The notes under the pieces were generated by a model. That model was given only the letters and a program-made list of their open reading frames with translations. It had not been told where the DNA came from and ran no database searches. Both the position numbers and the translations under genes were made by a program. This document shows positions 1 through 10,667 of a DNA stretch of 47,273 nt, in pieces. Numbering within the stretch: position 1 is the first letter of the stretch; every line of letters starts with the position of its first letter. The stretch comes from Stenotrophomonas terrae (GTDB lineage Bacteria > Pseudomonadota > Gammaproteobacteria > Xanthomonadales > Xanthomonadaceae). The stretch is taken from contig NZ_LDJJ01000030.1 of the NCBI RefSeq assembly GCF_001431465.1, forward strand, positions 1-47,273, given 5' to 3'.

Positions 1-34
1 TTGGCGCAGCCAGGGGAGGGCTGGGGAGGGGTGC
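1..34. repeat. Edge of a GC-rich interspersed repeat
   Basis: The first bases carry GGGGAGGGCTGGGGAGGGGT, nearly the same as the right arm of the 40-bp inverted repeat at 39793-39832. It lies beyond the 3' end of the minus-strand P-II gene. Only one edge of the element is in the window, so its full extent is unknown. Confidence 0.6.
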
Positions 35-79
35 TTTAAAGCTTCAAAGCTCTAAACCCTCACTCCCCCCAAAAAAAAC

Positions 80-487
<408 letters not shown>

Positions 488-574
488 CTATCCTTACCGC
501 AAGTCAAAACGGATACCGATGCCCGCAAACGGCGGCCAGCTCCCACGCTAGGCCCAACCCTGCGGAGAAACCCC

Positions 575-832
575 ATGATCGACCTCAACCACATCGATGA
601 GCTGGCCCGCCGCCTCAGCAGCCTGGTGCCGCCGGGCCTGCGTGAATCACGCGAAGAACTGCAGGCCACCTTCAAGACCGCGCTGCAGGCCGGGCTGAGC
701 AAGCTGGACCTGGTGACCCGCGAAGAATTCGAAGTGCAGCGTGCGGTACTGCTGCGCACCCGTGAAAAGCTCGACGCGCTGGAACAAGCCGTCGTCGCCC
801 TGGAAAACCGCGTCTCCGACAAGAACGCCTGA
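575..832 (+). CDS. ubiK: Ubiquinone biosynthesis accessory factor UbiK (BMFP/YqiC family)
   Basis: The product is 85 residues and begins MIDLNHIDELARRLSSLVP. It matches the short UbiK/YqiC/BMFP family: an amphipathic N-terminal region, the segment SREELQATFKTALQAGLSKL, then a coiled-coil tail with heptads (LRTREKLDALEQAVVALENRV). UbiK works with UbiJ as an accessory factor for the Ubi enzyme complex in aerobic ubiquinone synthesis. The ATG at 575 is chosen because GCGGAG lies about 8 bases upstream and because upstream in-frame codons encode no family sequence. It is divergent from the P-II gene and ends 10 bp before the comM remnant. ubiA, also a ubiquinone gene, lies far away at 27.6 kb. 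Confidence 0.9.
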   Translation: MIDLNHIDELARRLSSLVPPGLRESREELQATFKTALQAGLSKLDLVTREEFEVQRAVLLRTREKLDALEQAVVALENRVSDKNA

Positions 833-842
833 GCGCACGGCC

Positions 843-1564
843 ATGAGCCTGGCGCTGGTGCACAGCCGCGCCCGTGCCGGCGTGCACGCACCGCTGGTGC
901 AGGTGGAAGTCCACCTGTCCGGCGGCCTGCCCTTCACCCAGATCGTTGGCCTGCCCGAAGCCGCCGTGCGCGAATCGCGCGACCGGGTACGTGCAGCCAT
1001 TCTCTGCGCGCAGTTCGACTACCCCGCCCGGCGCATCACCATCAATCTGGCGCCGGCTGACCTGCCCAAGGAAGGCGGTCGCTTCGACCTGCCGATCGCA
1101 CTCGGTATTCTCGCCGCCAGCGGGCAGATCGACCGCAATACCTTGGCCAACTACGAGTTCATCGGCGAACTGGCACTGACCGGTGAACTGCGCGCGGTGG
1201 ATGGCGCCTTGCCTGCCGCCATATCGGCTGCCAACGCGCGGCGCTGCCTGATCGTGCCACCCGGCAACGCAGGCGAAGCCGCGCTCGCCCAGCGCGCCGA
1301 GGTCAACTGCAACGTGCCGGCAAGGCCAATGCGTATCTGGCGCAGGCCGAAACCCTGCGCGATTGCCGCCTGTCCACTGCCGACGAAGACCTGCTTGAGC
1401 AGGCGATGGAACGCCTGCAGCTGTCGGCGCGGTCGATGCATCGCATCCTGCGGGTAGCGCGGACCATTGCCGATCTTGCCGGAGCCGATGCTATCCAGCG
1501 CGTCCATCTGAGCGAGGCCATCGGCTATCGCCAGTTGGATCGCAATGAGTCCAAGGAGTCGTGA
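843..1564 (+). pseudogene. comM: comM remnant (YifB/Mg-chelatase-like) with internal deletion
   Basis: Codons from 843 to about 1303 encode the ComM N-terminus (MSLALVHSRARAGVHAPLVQ, VGLPEAAVRESRDRVRAAI, INLAPADLPKEGGRFDLPIA). At about 1303/1304 the sequence jumps to the family C-terminus in another frame: QLQRAGKANAYLAQAE, LSARSMHRILRVARTIADLA and HLSEAIGYRQLDR, ending TGA at 1562-1564. Intact ComM is about 500 residues. Here only about 155 N-terminal and 85 C-terminal residues remain, so roughly 270 codons are gone, including Walker A, Walker B and the arginine finger, and the junction is out of frame. ComM is the hexameric helicase that promotes branch migration during natural transformation. 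This copy cannot make an active enzyme. Confidence 0.9.
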
Positions 1565-1586
1565 TTCTTAAGGAGTCGTGATTCTT
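1553..1586. repeat. 17-bp perfect tandem duplication
   Basis: AAGGAGTCGTGATTCTT occurs twice back to back, at 1553-1569 and 1570-1586. The first copy contains the stop codon of the comM C-terminal frame. The duplication is in non-coding sequence after that stop. Confidence 0.9.
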
Positions 1587-1734
1587 TTTGCCGATGGAAA
1601 CCGCGGCGGCAACGCTCGCCACGCGCTGGCCGCGGCCCCCGGTCACTGCGCTCCAGGCTGAAAAACCATCGCAGCACCCAGGCGCCACTCTGCACCGTTT
1701 CGCCCACCGCCTGCCGCGCCCTCCGCCACAAACG

Positions 1735-1769
1735 CCAAGGCCCGCAGCGGGAATGCCTGCGGGCCTTGG
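1735..1769. terminator. Strong hairpin terminator between comM and the autotransporter
   Basis: CCAAGGCCCGCAG (1735-1747) pairs perfectly with CTGCGGGCCTTGG (1757-1769) around a 9-base loop. TTTCT follows on the plus strand and CGTTTG on the minus strand. It sits between convergent transcription units and can serve both the comM side and the autotransporter, whose stop is at 1814. Confidence 0.8.
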
Positions 1770-1813
1770 TTTCTACTGCGTAGGCTGACTACCTGCCAGC
1801 TACGCGCTTGCGT

Positions 1814-4800
1814 TTACCACTGCAGCTTCGCACCCACCGAGGCCTGCACTCCGCTCTCGACACGGCTGTCACCGCCATTGGCCCAGAGCTTGCCCAGTTC
1901 GGCGAAGATCGCGCCGCGCGGGCTGACCTGCAGGCTGGCACCGAACGCCATCTCGGTCGCCGTGTAGCCACCCTTGGCCTTGATCGCGGTGACCCCCGCC
2001 GGCGCGGCAAAGCTGGCGACATCGTTGCTGCCACTGGCTTTGTAGACGTTGATGCGTGCATACGGCTGCATCACGCCCGCAGCAGTGGCGAAGCTGCCTT
2101 TCAAGCGTGCACCAAGGCGCAGGGTCAGGTCATCGTCAGCCTCATTGCTCACCGTCGCCAGGCTCAGCCTGGTGTCGTCGAGATCAAGCTTGCGGTAGAT
2201 CAACTGCGCCTGCGGTTCGATCTGCAAGTTGCTGGTCAACGCAAAGGACTGGCCCACTTCCAGCGAGGCCAGTACGCCGTTGCCCTTGCTGCGGACCTGC
2301 GTCGCCTCCTCGGCCAGGCGCAGGTCGCTGCGATGGTCAGCGCCTTGCAGCACCGCGTCGAGATAGCGGCCGGCACTGTCCTGCCAGCTGCCATACACAC
2401 CCAGGTAGCGGCTGGACAGGTCGTTGTAGCCCACGTACTTGCCCTGCACGCCACCGGCAAAGCCGTGCACGCGCATCTTGCCTTCCAGCTGACCAACGTA
2501 GATGCCTGCGTTGAGCGCATCGTTGGCGTACAGATCAGTACCCGCCTGGAAGCCGGTCAGATCACCGCTGCTTTCCGGGCTGACCGTGCCTTGCTGGCGG
2601 ATCTTGGGGTCACTGCGCAGCAAGCGCCCCCAGACCCGGCGATTGGCATCCGCATCGGCGCTGACCGTCGTTGCAGTAGCGGTGTCATCGCCCATGCGCT
2701 TGCGCAGATCACCGAGCATGCTGATGTCGGCCTGCCGCAACTGTGCGGGCAAGGCCGACAGCAGCGGCACTTCCGAACGGTAGGTTGTTGCCGGCGTGCC
2801 GGGGTCGACCTGGCTAGTGGTCGACTGCAGCGAGGCTCCCTGTGCGGTCTGGGTGAGGCGGTACTCGAACGCACCGGCATCGATATGGCCGCCGGCCAGG
2901 CTGAAACTGCCCGCCTGCAGGCTGGCGCCGTTTTCAGTACCGATGACCCGGATGCCATTGCCCGTGGTCTGGGCGCCCAGACCACCCGCATTGGTGATGT
3001 AGACGGTGGTGTTGCCGCTGGCCACCGCCGCGCTGCCGCTGAGCAGCAGCATGTCGGTGCTGCTGCCATCGGCGCCCAGCACGCTGGACAAGCCCAGGCT
3101 GCCATTGTTGCCGACGTAGGCACCGGTGATCTTGAGTACGGTCCCCGGTGCGGCGCCGTTGTTGCTGTTGAGCTTTACGGTGCCGCTGTTGCTCAGGCCG
3201 GACAGGGTCTGGCTGTAGCCGGCCAGATCCAGCACCGCACCACCTGCCACCGCATGTGCCGAGGTGGCGCTGAAGCTGTTGCTGGCACCCGCCTGCAACG
3301 TGCCCTGTGCCACTTCGGTCGCACCGGTATAGGTGTTGCCGGCACTGCTCAAGGTCAGGGTTCCGGCGCCCTGCTTGCTCAGGAAGCCCGCACCGGTAAT
3401 GGCACCGGCGTAGGTCCCGTTGTTGGCACCGGTATCGATGATGGGATCGTTCTGCCCGGTCATGTGCAGGGCGTTGGCAATGGTCATGCCATTGGCCGTC
3501 AGCGCGATCCTGGTGCCATCGTCCATGAACAGTGTGCCGCTACCCAGGCCCTGCGCATTGCTGAGATTGATGCTGCCTTGCTTGAGCTGCACGTCCCCGC
3601 TCAAGGTGCTTGCACCGTCAAGTGCCAGCGTACCCTCGCCGCTCTTGATCAGGTTGCCCATGCCGTCCAACCGGCCGGCAAAGCTTGATACCGCACCCGC
3701 AGCGGTAGTGACGGTCAAATCCGCCGTGCCCAGGGTGACAACGCCAGCGCCACTCAGGCTGCTGGCCTGCAAGGCGTGGCCATTCAGATCCAACGTGGCA
3801 CCTGCCTGCACTTGGTAGCCGCCACCTTGGGCCAGAGCGCCCGCCGAACCCGCCTGCAAGGTGCCGGCTGCCACCTGCGTCAAGCCGGTATAGGTATTGG
3901 TGCCGGTAAGCGTTGCGATACCGCCACCTTGTTTGACCAGGCCGCCGCTGCCGCTCACCACCCCACCAAACACGGCATCCTGGGCGCCTCCGAAGGCAAG
4001 CGTATTGGCGCCCAGCTCAACCTTGCCACTACCCACCAGCGTGCCGAAGCTCTGCGTGCCATTGCCGGCAGACAGATCAAAGGTCGCGCCACTGGCCACA
4101 TTGACCACGCCAGTGGCCGCCAGGCTTGCACCCGCGCCCAGCGCAAGCGTGCCTGCGTTGACTTGGGTGCCGCCGGTGTACGAGGACACGCCGTTCAATG
4201 TCAGCGTGCTGCTGCCATTCTTGCTCAAGCTGCCGGTGCCGGAGATGTTTCCATCCAGCGTCAGCGCATGGCTGCCTGCCACGACAAGCCCGGCATTGAG
4301 CACCACCTGGTTTGCCAACGCGACCGCTTGGTTTGCGTCCAGTGTGGCCGCGCCGTCAACCGTCAACGCGCCCGATCCGAATGCAGTGTTGTTGCCGACT
4401 ATCGTGCTGCCAGCCTCGAGTACCGTTCCACCAGCGTAGGTGTTGGCGGCATTGAGCGTCAGGCTGGATGCCCCGGCCTTGATCAGGCTGCCGCTGCCAC
4501 TGATCGTGCCGTCCAGGCTCAAGGCGTTGGAGCCGGCAATCGTCAAGCCACCATTGAGAACCAGGTTATTGGCAAGACCTACCGCTGTATTGGTATCCAG
4601 CGCGGTGCCGGCGGCGGCAGTCAATGCGCCCGTACCGAGTGCGGCGCTGTTGCCCAGCACAATCGTGCCGCCATTGAGCGCGGTGCCCCCGCTGTAACCG
4701 TTGGCAGCATTGAGCACCAGCGTGCCGGCGTCGTATTTGCCGAGCATGCCGCTACCGTTGAGCGCTACGCCAATGGTGGCGGTGGCATTTGGATCGACCC

Positions 4801-5986
4801 GGACCGTGGCATTGCCCAGCGCACCGTTGACCAGCTTCAATGCTCCGGCCGTGCCGCTCTGCAGGATGTAACCGTCGGTGGCGAACTGCATGCCGGCAAC
4901 GGTTTGCGCACCATTGACGGTGACGGTACCTGCCGTGCCCTGGAACACCGCGAAGCTGTTGGTCCACGCCTGGTTGGTGTTGCCGTCGACGTCGGTCCAG
5001 TTGATGCTGCCAGCACCCCAGGTGCCACTGCCGCCGTCGACCGAACCGTTGGCGACGACTTGGTTGCCGTCCCAGAACTGCACGGTTACGCCCGGCGCGG
5101 TTACCAGCAGGTTGATCTGGTTGGCCATGTTGGTTTGCAGTTGCAGGTCATCGGCCGACACACTGCCAGGCATACTGCCGATCAACATGCCGTTGTCGGT
5201 CAAGCCGCCGTTGTAGTTGAACAAGCGATACACGCCACTGCCGAAACCGCCGATGTCACTGACATTGAGGGTACCGTCCAGGGTCAGGTTGCCGCTGACG
5301 TTGACCAGCGGGTTGCCTCCACCGGACACCGGTGTGCCGAGGCCGACATCGAAGTTGGAGTTGGCATTGAACACCAGCGAATTCACCGACAGCGTGCTGC
5401 CACTGGCGCCCGCCAGATGACCGCCATCCGCCACGGTAACGGCCCCGCCGAGCGAGCCGCCACCGGTGAGTGTGCTACCGCTGTTGACCAGCACACTGGC
5501 GCTGTCCAGCGAGCCACTGACGTTCAAGGTGCCGGCGTTGACCGTGGTGTTACCGGTCAGGCTGTTGAGGCCGCTCAGGGTCAGCGTACCGATGCCGAGT
5601 TTGCTCAGTTCGCCGGTGCCGGTGAGCACACCGTCGAAAATGCTGCTGGCGTTGTTGCCGCCGATCCTCAGGGTGTTGCCGCCGCCGATCAGTGCGGTGC
5701 CGCTGCCGGTCAGACTGGCGAGACTGCTGGAACCGCCGAGATTGAGGATCGCCGCAGCGCCGAGATTAACCCCGGCGTTGCTGCCGAGTGCCGAGTTGCC
5801 CAGCGTGGTCAGGCTGCCGGATTGCACGTCGAACGTGCCGCTGAAGGTGTTGTTGCCGGTTAGCGTCAGGTCGGCCAGACCATTCTTGGTCAGGGTGCCC
5901 GCCCCGGCGATCACGCCGCCGAGGGTCAGGTTGTTGTTGCCGGCCACGCTCAGGTTGGCATTGACGTTGACGTTGTTGGTCAGCAC
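1814..5986 (-). pseudogene. Autotransporter C-terminal part: passenger repeats and beta-barrel, out of frame with its N-terminus
   Basis: This 1390-residue frame is the 3' part of the gene that starts at 10667, read in a frame offset by one base. It continues the PATR-type repeats (for example GTLTLSGLNSLTGNTTVNAG) and includes a second copy of the VYRLFNY...WDGN...FAVFQGTAG module. From about 2640 to the stop it encodes a typical autotransporter barrel (NRRVWGRLLRSDP, AGTDLYANDALNAGIYVGQL) ending in aromatic Trp (SVGAKLQW), as the family requires. It has no signal peptide. The formal start is a GTG inside a repeat without a convincing ribosome site, so it is not an independent gene. Without frame restoration the barrel is not made and the passenger cannot reach the surface. 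Confidence 0.85.
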
Positions 5987-8900
5987 CAGTGGTGTCGAGG
6001 GTCGAAGCGCCCGCCACGGTCACTGCGCCGGAGCCCAGGCCCGCCGAGGTGCCGAGGGTCACGATGCCGGCGTTCAGCGTAGTGCCGCCCGCATAGGTGT
6101 TGGCGCCGTTGAGGGTCAGGTTCGACCCGCCATCCTTGGTCAACCCACCCGCGCCGCTGACCTCGCCCGTGAGGGTCAGGTCATTGCTGCCGGCATTGGT
6201 CAGATTGGCGTTGAGCTGCACGTGGTTGCCCACGCTCGATGCGCCGCTGCTGTCCAGCGTCGATTCCCCGGCCACAAAAAGACCGCCTATTCCAAGGGCG
6301 TTGTTGCTGCCGACGGTCAACGTACCGGTATTGAGGGTAGTGCCGCCGCTGAAGTTGTTGCTGCCGCTGAGGGTCAGATTGGCCGCGCCACTCTTGCTCA
6401 GGCTGCCGAGGCCATTGACGGTTCCACCGAGGCTCAACGCATTGGTGCCGGCGATGTCGAGGTTGCCCGCCAGGTTGATCGCATTGCCGACGGTCAACGC
6501 GGTGCTGGTATCCAGCGCGGTGCCGCCGCCGGCGGTGAGTGTTGCCGCGCCTAGCGCCTTGTTTGACGCCAGCACCAGTGTGCCGCCATTCAACCACACA
6601 GGGCCGAAGAACGTATTGTTGCCGCCCAGCGTCAGGTTGGCCGAGCCGTTCTTGATCAGGCCGCCGGTGCCGCCAATCACGCCGTTGAGGGTCAGCGCAT
6701 TGCTGCCGCCCACGGCGAGGCTGCCGTTCAGCGTGGTCGCGTTGGCCAGGGTCACGGCGGTGTTGCTGTCCAGCTGGGTGCCGGCCTTTGCCGTCAACGC
6801 GCCAGTGCCCAGCGCGGTGTTGCTGCCGACCACCAGCGCGCCGCCATCCAGTTGCGTGCCGCCGGTATAACTGTTGGCGCCGTTGAGCACAAGAGTGCCG
6901 GCGTCGAGTTTGTTGAGAATGCCGCTGCCGTCGATGTTCACACCGACCACGGCGGTCACGAGCGGATCGACCCGCATCGCCGTGGTGCCACCGCTACCGT
7001 TGACAGCGGTCAGCAGACCCGACGTACCGTCCACTACATTGTAGCCATCGGTGAGGAACTGCATCCCGGTGAACAGTTGCGAGCCGTTGACCGACACCGT
7101 GCCTGCCGTGCCCTGGAACACGGCGAAGTCACCGGCCCAGGTTTGATTGAGTGTGCCGTTGAAGTTGGTCCAGTTGGTATCCGCCGCCGTCCAGTTACCC
7201 GTGCCGCCATCAACCGTACCGTCCGGATTAGTCTCGCTGCCATCCCAATGACGGATATTGCTGGTCGGAGCCGACACCACCAGATTGACCTGACTACCAA
7301 GGGTCTGCACGAGGATGTCGCCCAGGCCGTAACCCACCGGCACACCAGCCACGGTCAGGCCGTTGTCGGTCAGCGCGCCGATGTAGTTGAAAAGGCGATA
7401 CACGCCAACACCAAAGCCGCCGGCGTCGGTGACGTTGAGATTACCGTCGAGGGTCAGGTTGCCGCCGATGTTCATCAGCGCGCTGCTCGATGGCATGGCG
7501 AGGCTCGCGTCGACATTGCTGTTGGCCGTGAGGATCAGCGACGAGGTGGAAAAGGTATTGCGCGAAGACAACGCCAGATGACCGCCGCTGTTGATGGTGA
7601 TGAAACCAAGCGCCGAACCGGTACCCGTGAGGGTCGCACCGTTGTTGACGTTGAGCTGGCTGCTGGCCAGCGCACCGGTGAGATTGAGCGTACCGGCGTT
7701 GACGTTGGTGTTGCCGGTGTGGCCGCTGCTGTCGGTGAGGTTCAGCGTGCCGGTACCGACCTTGGTCAGCGCACCGCTACCACCGAGGTCACCATCGAAA
7801 GTGCTGGCGTTGCTCACGCCGTCCACCGTCACCGTCAGGGTGTTGCCACCGGCGATCTGCACGCTACCGCGGCCACTCAGCCTGTTGAGGTTGGCGCTGC
7901 TGTTGAGATAGAGATTCGCACCGGCGCTGATGTCGGCGCCGGAGGTGTTGCCCAGCGCCCCGCTGCTCACGGTGGTGACGCTGCCGGAGGCGACGTTCAG
8001 CGCACCGGTGAAAGTGTTGTTGCCGCTGAGCGTCAGATCGCCAAATCCGTCCTTGGTCAGGCTACCGGCGCCATCGATCACGCCACTGAGGTTCAGAGTA
8101 TTGCTGCCGGCCAGGGTCAGGCCGGCGTTGAGGGTGATGTTGTTGCCGACGCTCATGCCGGTGCTGGTATCCAGCGTCGACGCACCGCCGACCGTCAGGC
8201 CGCCACTGCCCAACGCAGCGGCCGAGCCCAGTGTCAGCGTGCCCGCGTTGAGCGTGCTGCCACCGCTATAGGTGTTGGTGCCGTTGACGATCAGGTTGGC
8301 TGCACCTTCCTTGATCAACTGGCCGGCGCCGCTGATCACACCGCCGAGTGTCAGGTCCTGGGTGCCGCCGACGCCCAGCGCCGCTTTGAGCACGACCGCA
8401 TTGGCCAGGCTGGCCAGCGGCGAACTGCTGTCGAGCATTGCCGCACCACCAACGGTCAAGGCACCGGTGCCCAGTGCCGAACTGTTGCCAACGGTCACCA
8501 TACCGGCGCTCAGGGTGGTGCCGCCGGCGTAGGTGTTGGTGCCATTGAGGTTCAGGTTGGCTGAGCCGTTTTTTACCAGGCTGCCGGTCCCGGCGACGGT
8601 TCCGGTGAGGGTCAGATCGGCACTGCCGCCGATGGTCATCGCACCGGCCAGGTCGACCAGGTTGACCTGGTTGCCCAGAGTGACGGCTATGTTGGTATCC
8701 AGTGTGGTGCCGGCCGCTGCATTCAATGCACCGCTGCCGATCGCGGTATTGCTGCCGACAATCAGCTTGCCGGCGTTGAGTGTGGTGTTGCCGAAGTAGC
8801 TGTTGGCGCCGTTGAGGGTCAGGTCTGCGGTGCCGGACTTGACCAGCCCACCGGTACCGGCGACAACACCGCCGAGTGTCAAGGCATGGCTACCGCCAAA

Positions 8901-10667
8901 TGTCAGATTGCCGGTGAGGTTGACGCGATTGGTCAGCGACACCGCCGTGCCCGCATCCAGCGTGGTACCGCTGGCAGCGTTCAGCGCAGCGGTACCCAAT
9001 GCCGTGTTGCTGCCGACGATCAGCGTGCCGGCGTCCAGCGAGGTGCCGCCGCTATAGGTGTTGTTGCCGTTGACGGTCAGGCTCGACGTGCCGGCCTTGA
9101 TCAGTCCGCCGCCGCCGGCGATCAGCCCGTCAAGGCTCAGCGCGTTGGCGCCGCCTGCGGTGAGGGTGGCGCCGAGGTTGATCGTATTGTTCAGCGTCAC
9201 GGCAGCGTTGCTGTTCAGCGTGCCCGTCCCTGCCACGCTAAGCACGCCGCTACCCAGCGCGGCGCCGTTGCCGACGGTAATCGCGCCGGCATTCAGTGTG
9301 GTAACGCCGCTGTTGGTGTTGTTGCCCGTCAAGATCAGGGTGCCGGTGTCGGACTTGATCAGCTCGCCGCTGCCGGAAATGGTCCCGCTCAAGGTGGTTG
9401 AATGGGTACCTTGCACCCTAACGCCACCGCTGCCGAGCGAAAGCAGGTTGCTGATATTCAAACCGTCTCTGCTGGCCTCCAGGATGCCACCGTTGGAGGT
9501 GATCATTCCCTGGCCGAAGGTGGCGTTGTCGTCGAACCTGGCTACGCCGCCATTGAGCGTGGCGGAGCCACTGACCAATGGCCCCTGCAAGGTCCAGGTG
9601 CCGCTGTTGAGGGTCAGGTTTTTGAAGTTGACGTAGGTGGAACTGGACGCCGTGCCGGTTCCCGCAGTACCGCCGCCGGGGCCGTTCGCGTTCTGCAGGA
9701 TCAAGCTGTTGTCACCGCCGAGACCGCCATCGACCTTGCCGGTGGCGGCAAAGCTCAGGTTGACGCCGGCCGGCCCGTCTAGCTCGCTGCCCGTTCCGCC
9801 GCCGTTGCTGATGCTCGATCCAGTCACTGCGGTGAAGGTGTTTCTACTGCTTGCACCCAACGATACGCTGCCGTTGATGGAACCGATATTGGTGAAGTTG
9901 TTGCCCAACGTCGAGGCTTCGAACGCGACTCTGCCGATGATCGTCCCTGTGTTGGTCATGCTGACCTGCGAGCCGCCCCAGACTCCAACCACGGCCGTGT
10001 CGGCATTCATCACGCTAAGGCCCAACAGCGGTTTTGAGGTGATGGTGCCGTCATTGGTGATGATGGTGGTGCCGGTCACGCCGTTGTTCACGCCAAGCGC
10101 CAAGCCATTGATGCTGCCCAGGCTGGACGCCAACATCATGCCGGTCCCCCCCAGGATGCCACCGACGTTGTTTGACACACGGACCGCACCGCTCGCCCCC
10201 GCGCCGATGAAGGCACCACCGCTCAACGAGAAGACAGGTCCCTGCAATCCCGGATCAACCGTGCCGAAGTTGTTGAAGATGATGTTGGGCCCGGTCAGCT
10301 CCACCACCTTGCCACCGAGCGCGGCGTTCATTCCCGCCCCGGCAGTCACGTTGACCGTCAGATTGTCTTCTGCGCTGGCAAAGTTGTTGGGAACCGATGA
10401 CGGCGTACCCGAGCAAGTCACGATTGAATCGGTGGTGGAACAACCAGCCCATGCCGCAGGGCTGACACCCGCAAGGCAGAACAGCGCGGTAGCTGCTGCC
10501 AGCCGCCGTATCCGCCCGAGCCTGTTGTCCAGATCTACCGCCAGCGCGTCGGCGGAAAGTGCCAGCCTTCTTTTCTTTGCCGAGCTCTTGCCGGTCCGGG
10601 CAATCTCCGGTGCCGCCACAAAGGTGCCCAACGCAGGATTCCAGATGGATCGATAAATATGGTTCAC
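5766..10667 (-). CDS. Autotransporter N-terminal part: ESPR signal and PATR-repeat passenger, truncated by frameshift
   Basis: The start encodes MNHIYRSIWNPALGTFVAA, an extended signal peptide region (ESPR) typical of large type V secreted proteins. A basic stretch and the core LAAATALFCLAGVSPAAWA follow, with predicted cleavage near residue 74. The passenger is a long series of about 45-residue autotransporter-associated strand repeats, with motifs such as LTLGGVIxGxGxLxKxGxxxL and NTYxGGTxLxAG. The in-frame product runs through STLDTTGADQ near 5990, then about 80 residues of non-homologous sequence to a stop at 5766. Joined to the downstream frame, the intact protein would be about 2950 residues, probably an adhesin or biofilm factor. 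As written, it would be exported without a barrel. Confidence 0.85.
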   Translation of the reverse strand: MNHIYRSIWNPALGTFVAAPEIARTGKSSAKKRRLALSADALAVDLDNRLGRIRRLAAATALFCLAGVSPAAWAGCSTTDSIVTCSGTPSSVPNNFASAEDNLTVNVTAGAGMNAALGGKVVELTGPNIIFNNFGTVDPGLQGPVFSLSGGAFIGAGASGAVRVSNNVGGILGGTGMMLASSLGSINGLALGVNNGVTGTTIITNDGTITSKPLLGLSVMNADTAVVGVWGGSQVSMTNTGTIIGRVAFEASTLGNNFTNIGSINGSVSLGASSRNTFTAVTGSSISNGGGTGSELDGPAGVNLSFAATGKVDGGLGGDNSLILQNANGPGGGTAGTGTASSSTYVNFKNLTLNSGTWTLQGPLVSGSATLNGGVARFDDNATFGQGMITSNGGILEASRDGLNISNLLSLGSGGVRVQGTHSTTLSGTISGSGELIKSDTGTLILTGNNTNSGVTTLNAGAITVGNGAALGSGVLSVAGTGTLNSNAAVTLNNTINLGATLTAGGANALSLDGLIAGGGGLIKAGTSSLTVNGNNTYSGGTSLDAGTLIVGSNTALGTAALNAASGTTLDAGTAVSLTNRVNLTGNLTFGGSHALTLGGVVAGTGGLVKSGTADLTLNGANSYFGNTTLNAGKLIVGSNTAIGSGALNAAAGTTLDTNIAVTLGNQVNLVDLAGAMTIGGSADLTLTGTVAGTGSLVKNGSANLNLNGTNTYAGGTTLSAGMVTVGNSSALGTGALTVGGAAMLDSSSPLASLANAVVLKAALGVGGTQDLTLGGVISGAGQLIKEGAANLIVNGTNTYSGGSTLNAGTLTLGSAAALGSGGLTVGGASTLDTSTGMSVGNNITLNAGLTLAGSNTLNLSGVIDGAGSLTKDGFGDLTLSGNNTFTGALNVASGSVTTVSSGALGNTSGADISAGANLYLNSSANLNRLSGRGSVQIAGGNTLTVTVDGVSNASTFDGDLGGSGALTKVGTGTLNLTDSSGHTGNTNVNAGTLNLTGALASSQLNVNNGATLTGTGSALGFITINSGGHLALSSRNTFSTSSLILTANSNVDASLAMPSSSALMNIGGNLTLDGNLNVTDAGGFGVGVYRLFNYIGALTDNGLTVAGVPVGYGLGDILVQTLGSQVNLVVSAPTSNIRHWDGSETNPDGTVDGGTGNWTAADTNWTNFNGTLNQTWAGDFAVFQGTAGTVSVNGSQLFTGMQFLTDGYNVVDGTSGLLTAVNGSGGTTAMRVDPLVTAVVGVNIDGSGILNKLDAGTLVLNGANSYTGGTQLDGGALVVGSNTALGTGALTAKAGTQLDSNTAVTLANATTLNGSLAVGGSNALTLNGVIGGTGGLIKNGSANLTLGGNNTFFGPVWLNGGTLVLASNKALGAATLTAGGGTALDTSTALTVGNAINLAGNLDIAGTNALSLGGTVNGLGSLSKSGAANLTLSGSNNFSGGTTLNTGTLTVGSNNALGIGGLFVAGESTLDSSGASSVGNHVQLNANLTNAGSNDLTLTGEVSGAGGLTKDGGSNLTLNGANTYAGGTTLNAGIVTLGTSAGLGSGAVTVAGASTLDTTGADQQRQRQCQPERGRQQQPDPRRRDRRGGHPDQEWSGRPDANRQQHLQRHVRRAIRQPDHAGQLGTRQQRRG

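Noticed and set aside
1588..1788. 66-codon plus-strand frame between comM and the terminator
   Set aside because: It runs through the terminator hairpin and encodes only Pro/Ala-rich sequence with no family match.
1808..9401. Long plus-strand open frames (626, 695 and 570 codons) opposite the autotransporter
   Set aside because: They are antisense to a repetitive GC-rich coding region with strong codon bias, show repeating low-complexity sequence and have no signal, family motif or ribosome site.
1814..10667. Possible CRISPR-like or satellite array in the autotransporter region
   Set aside because: The periodicity is protein-level PATR repeats of varying length and sequence; no constant DNA repeat with unique spacers is present.
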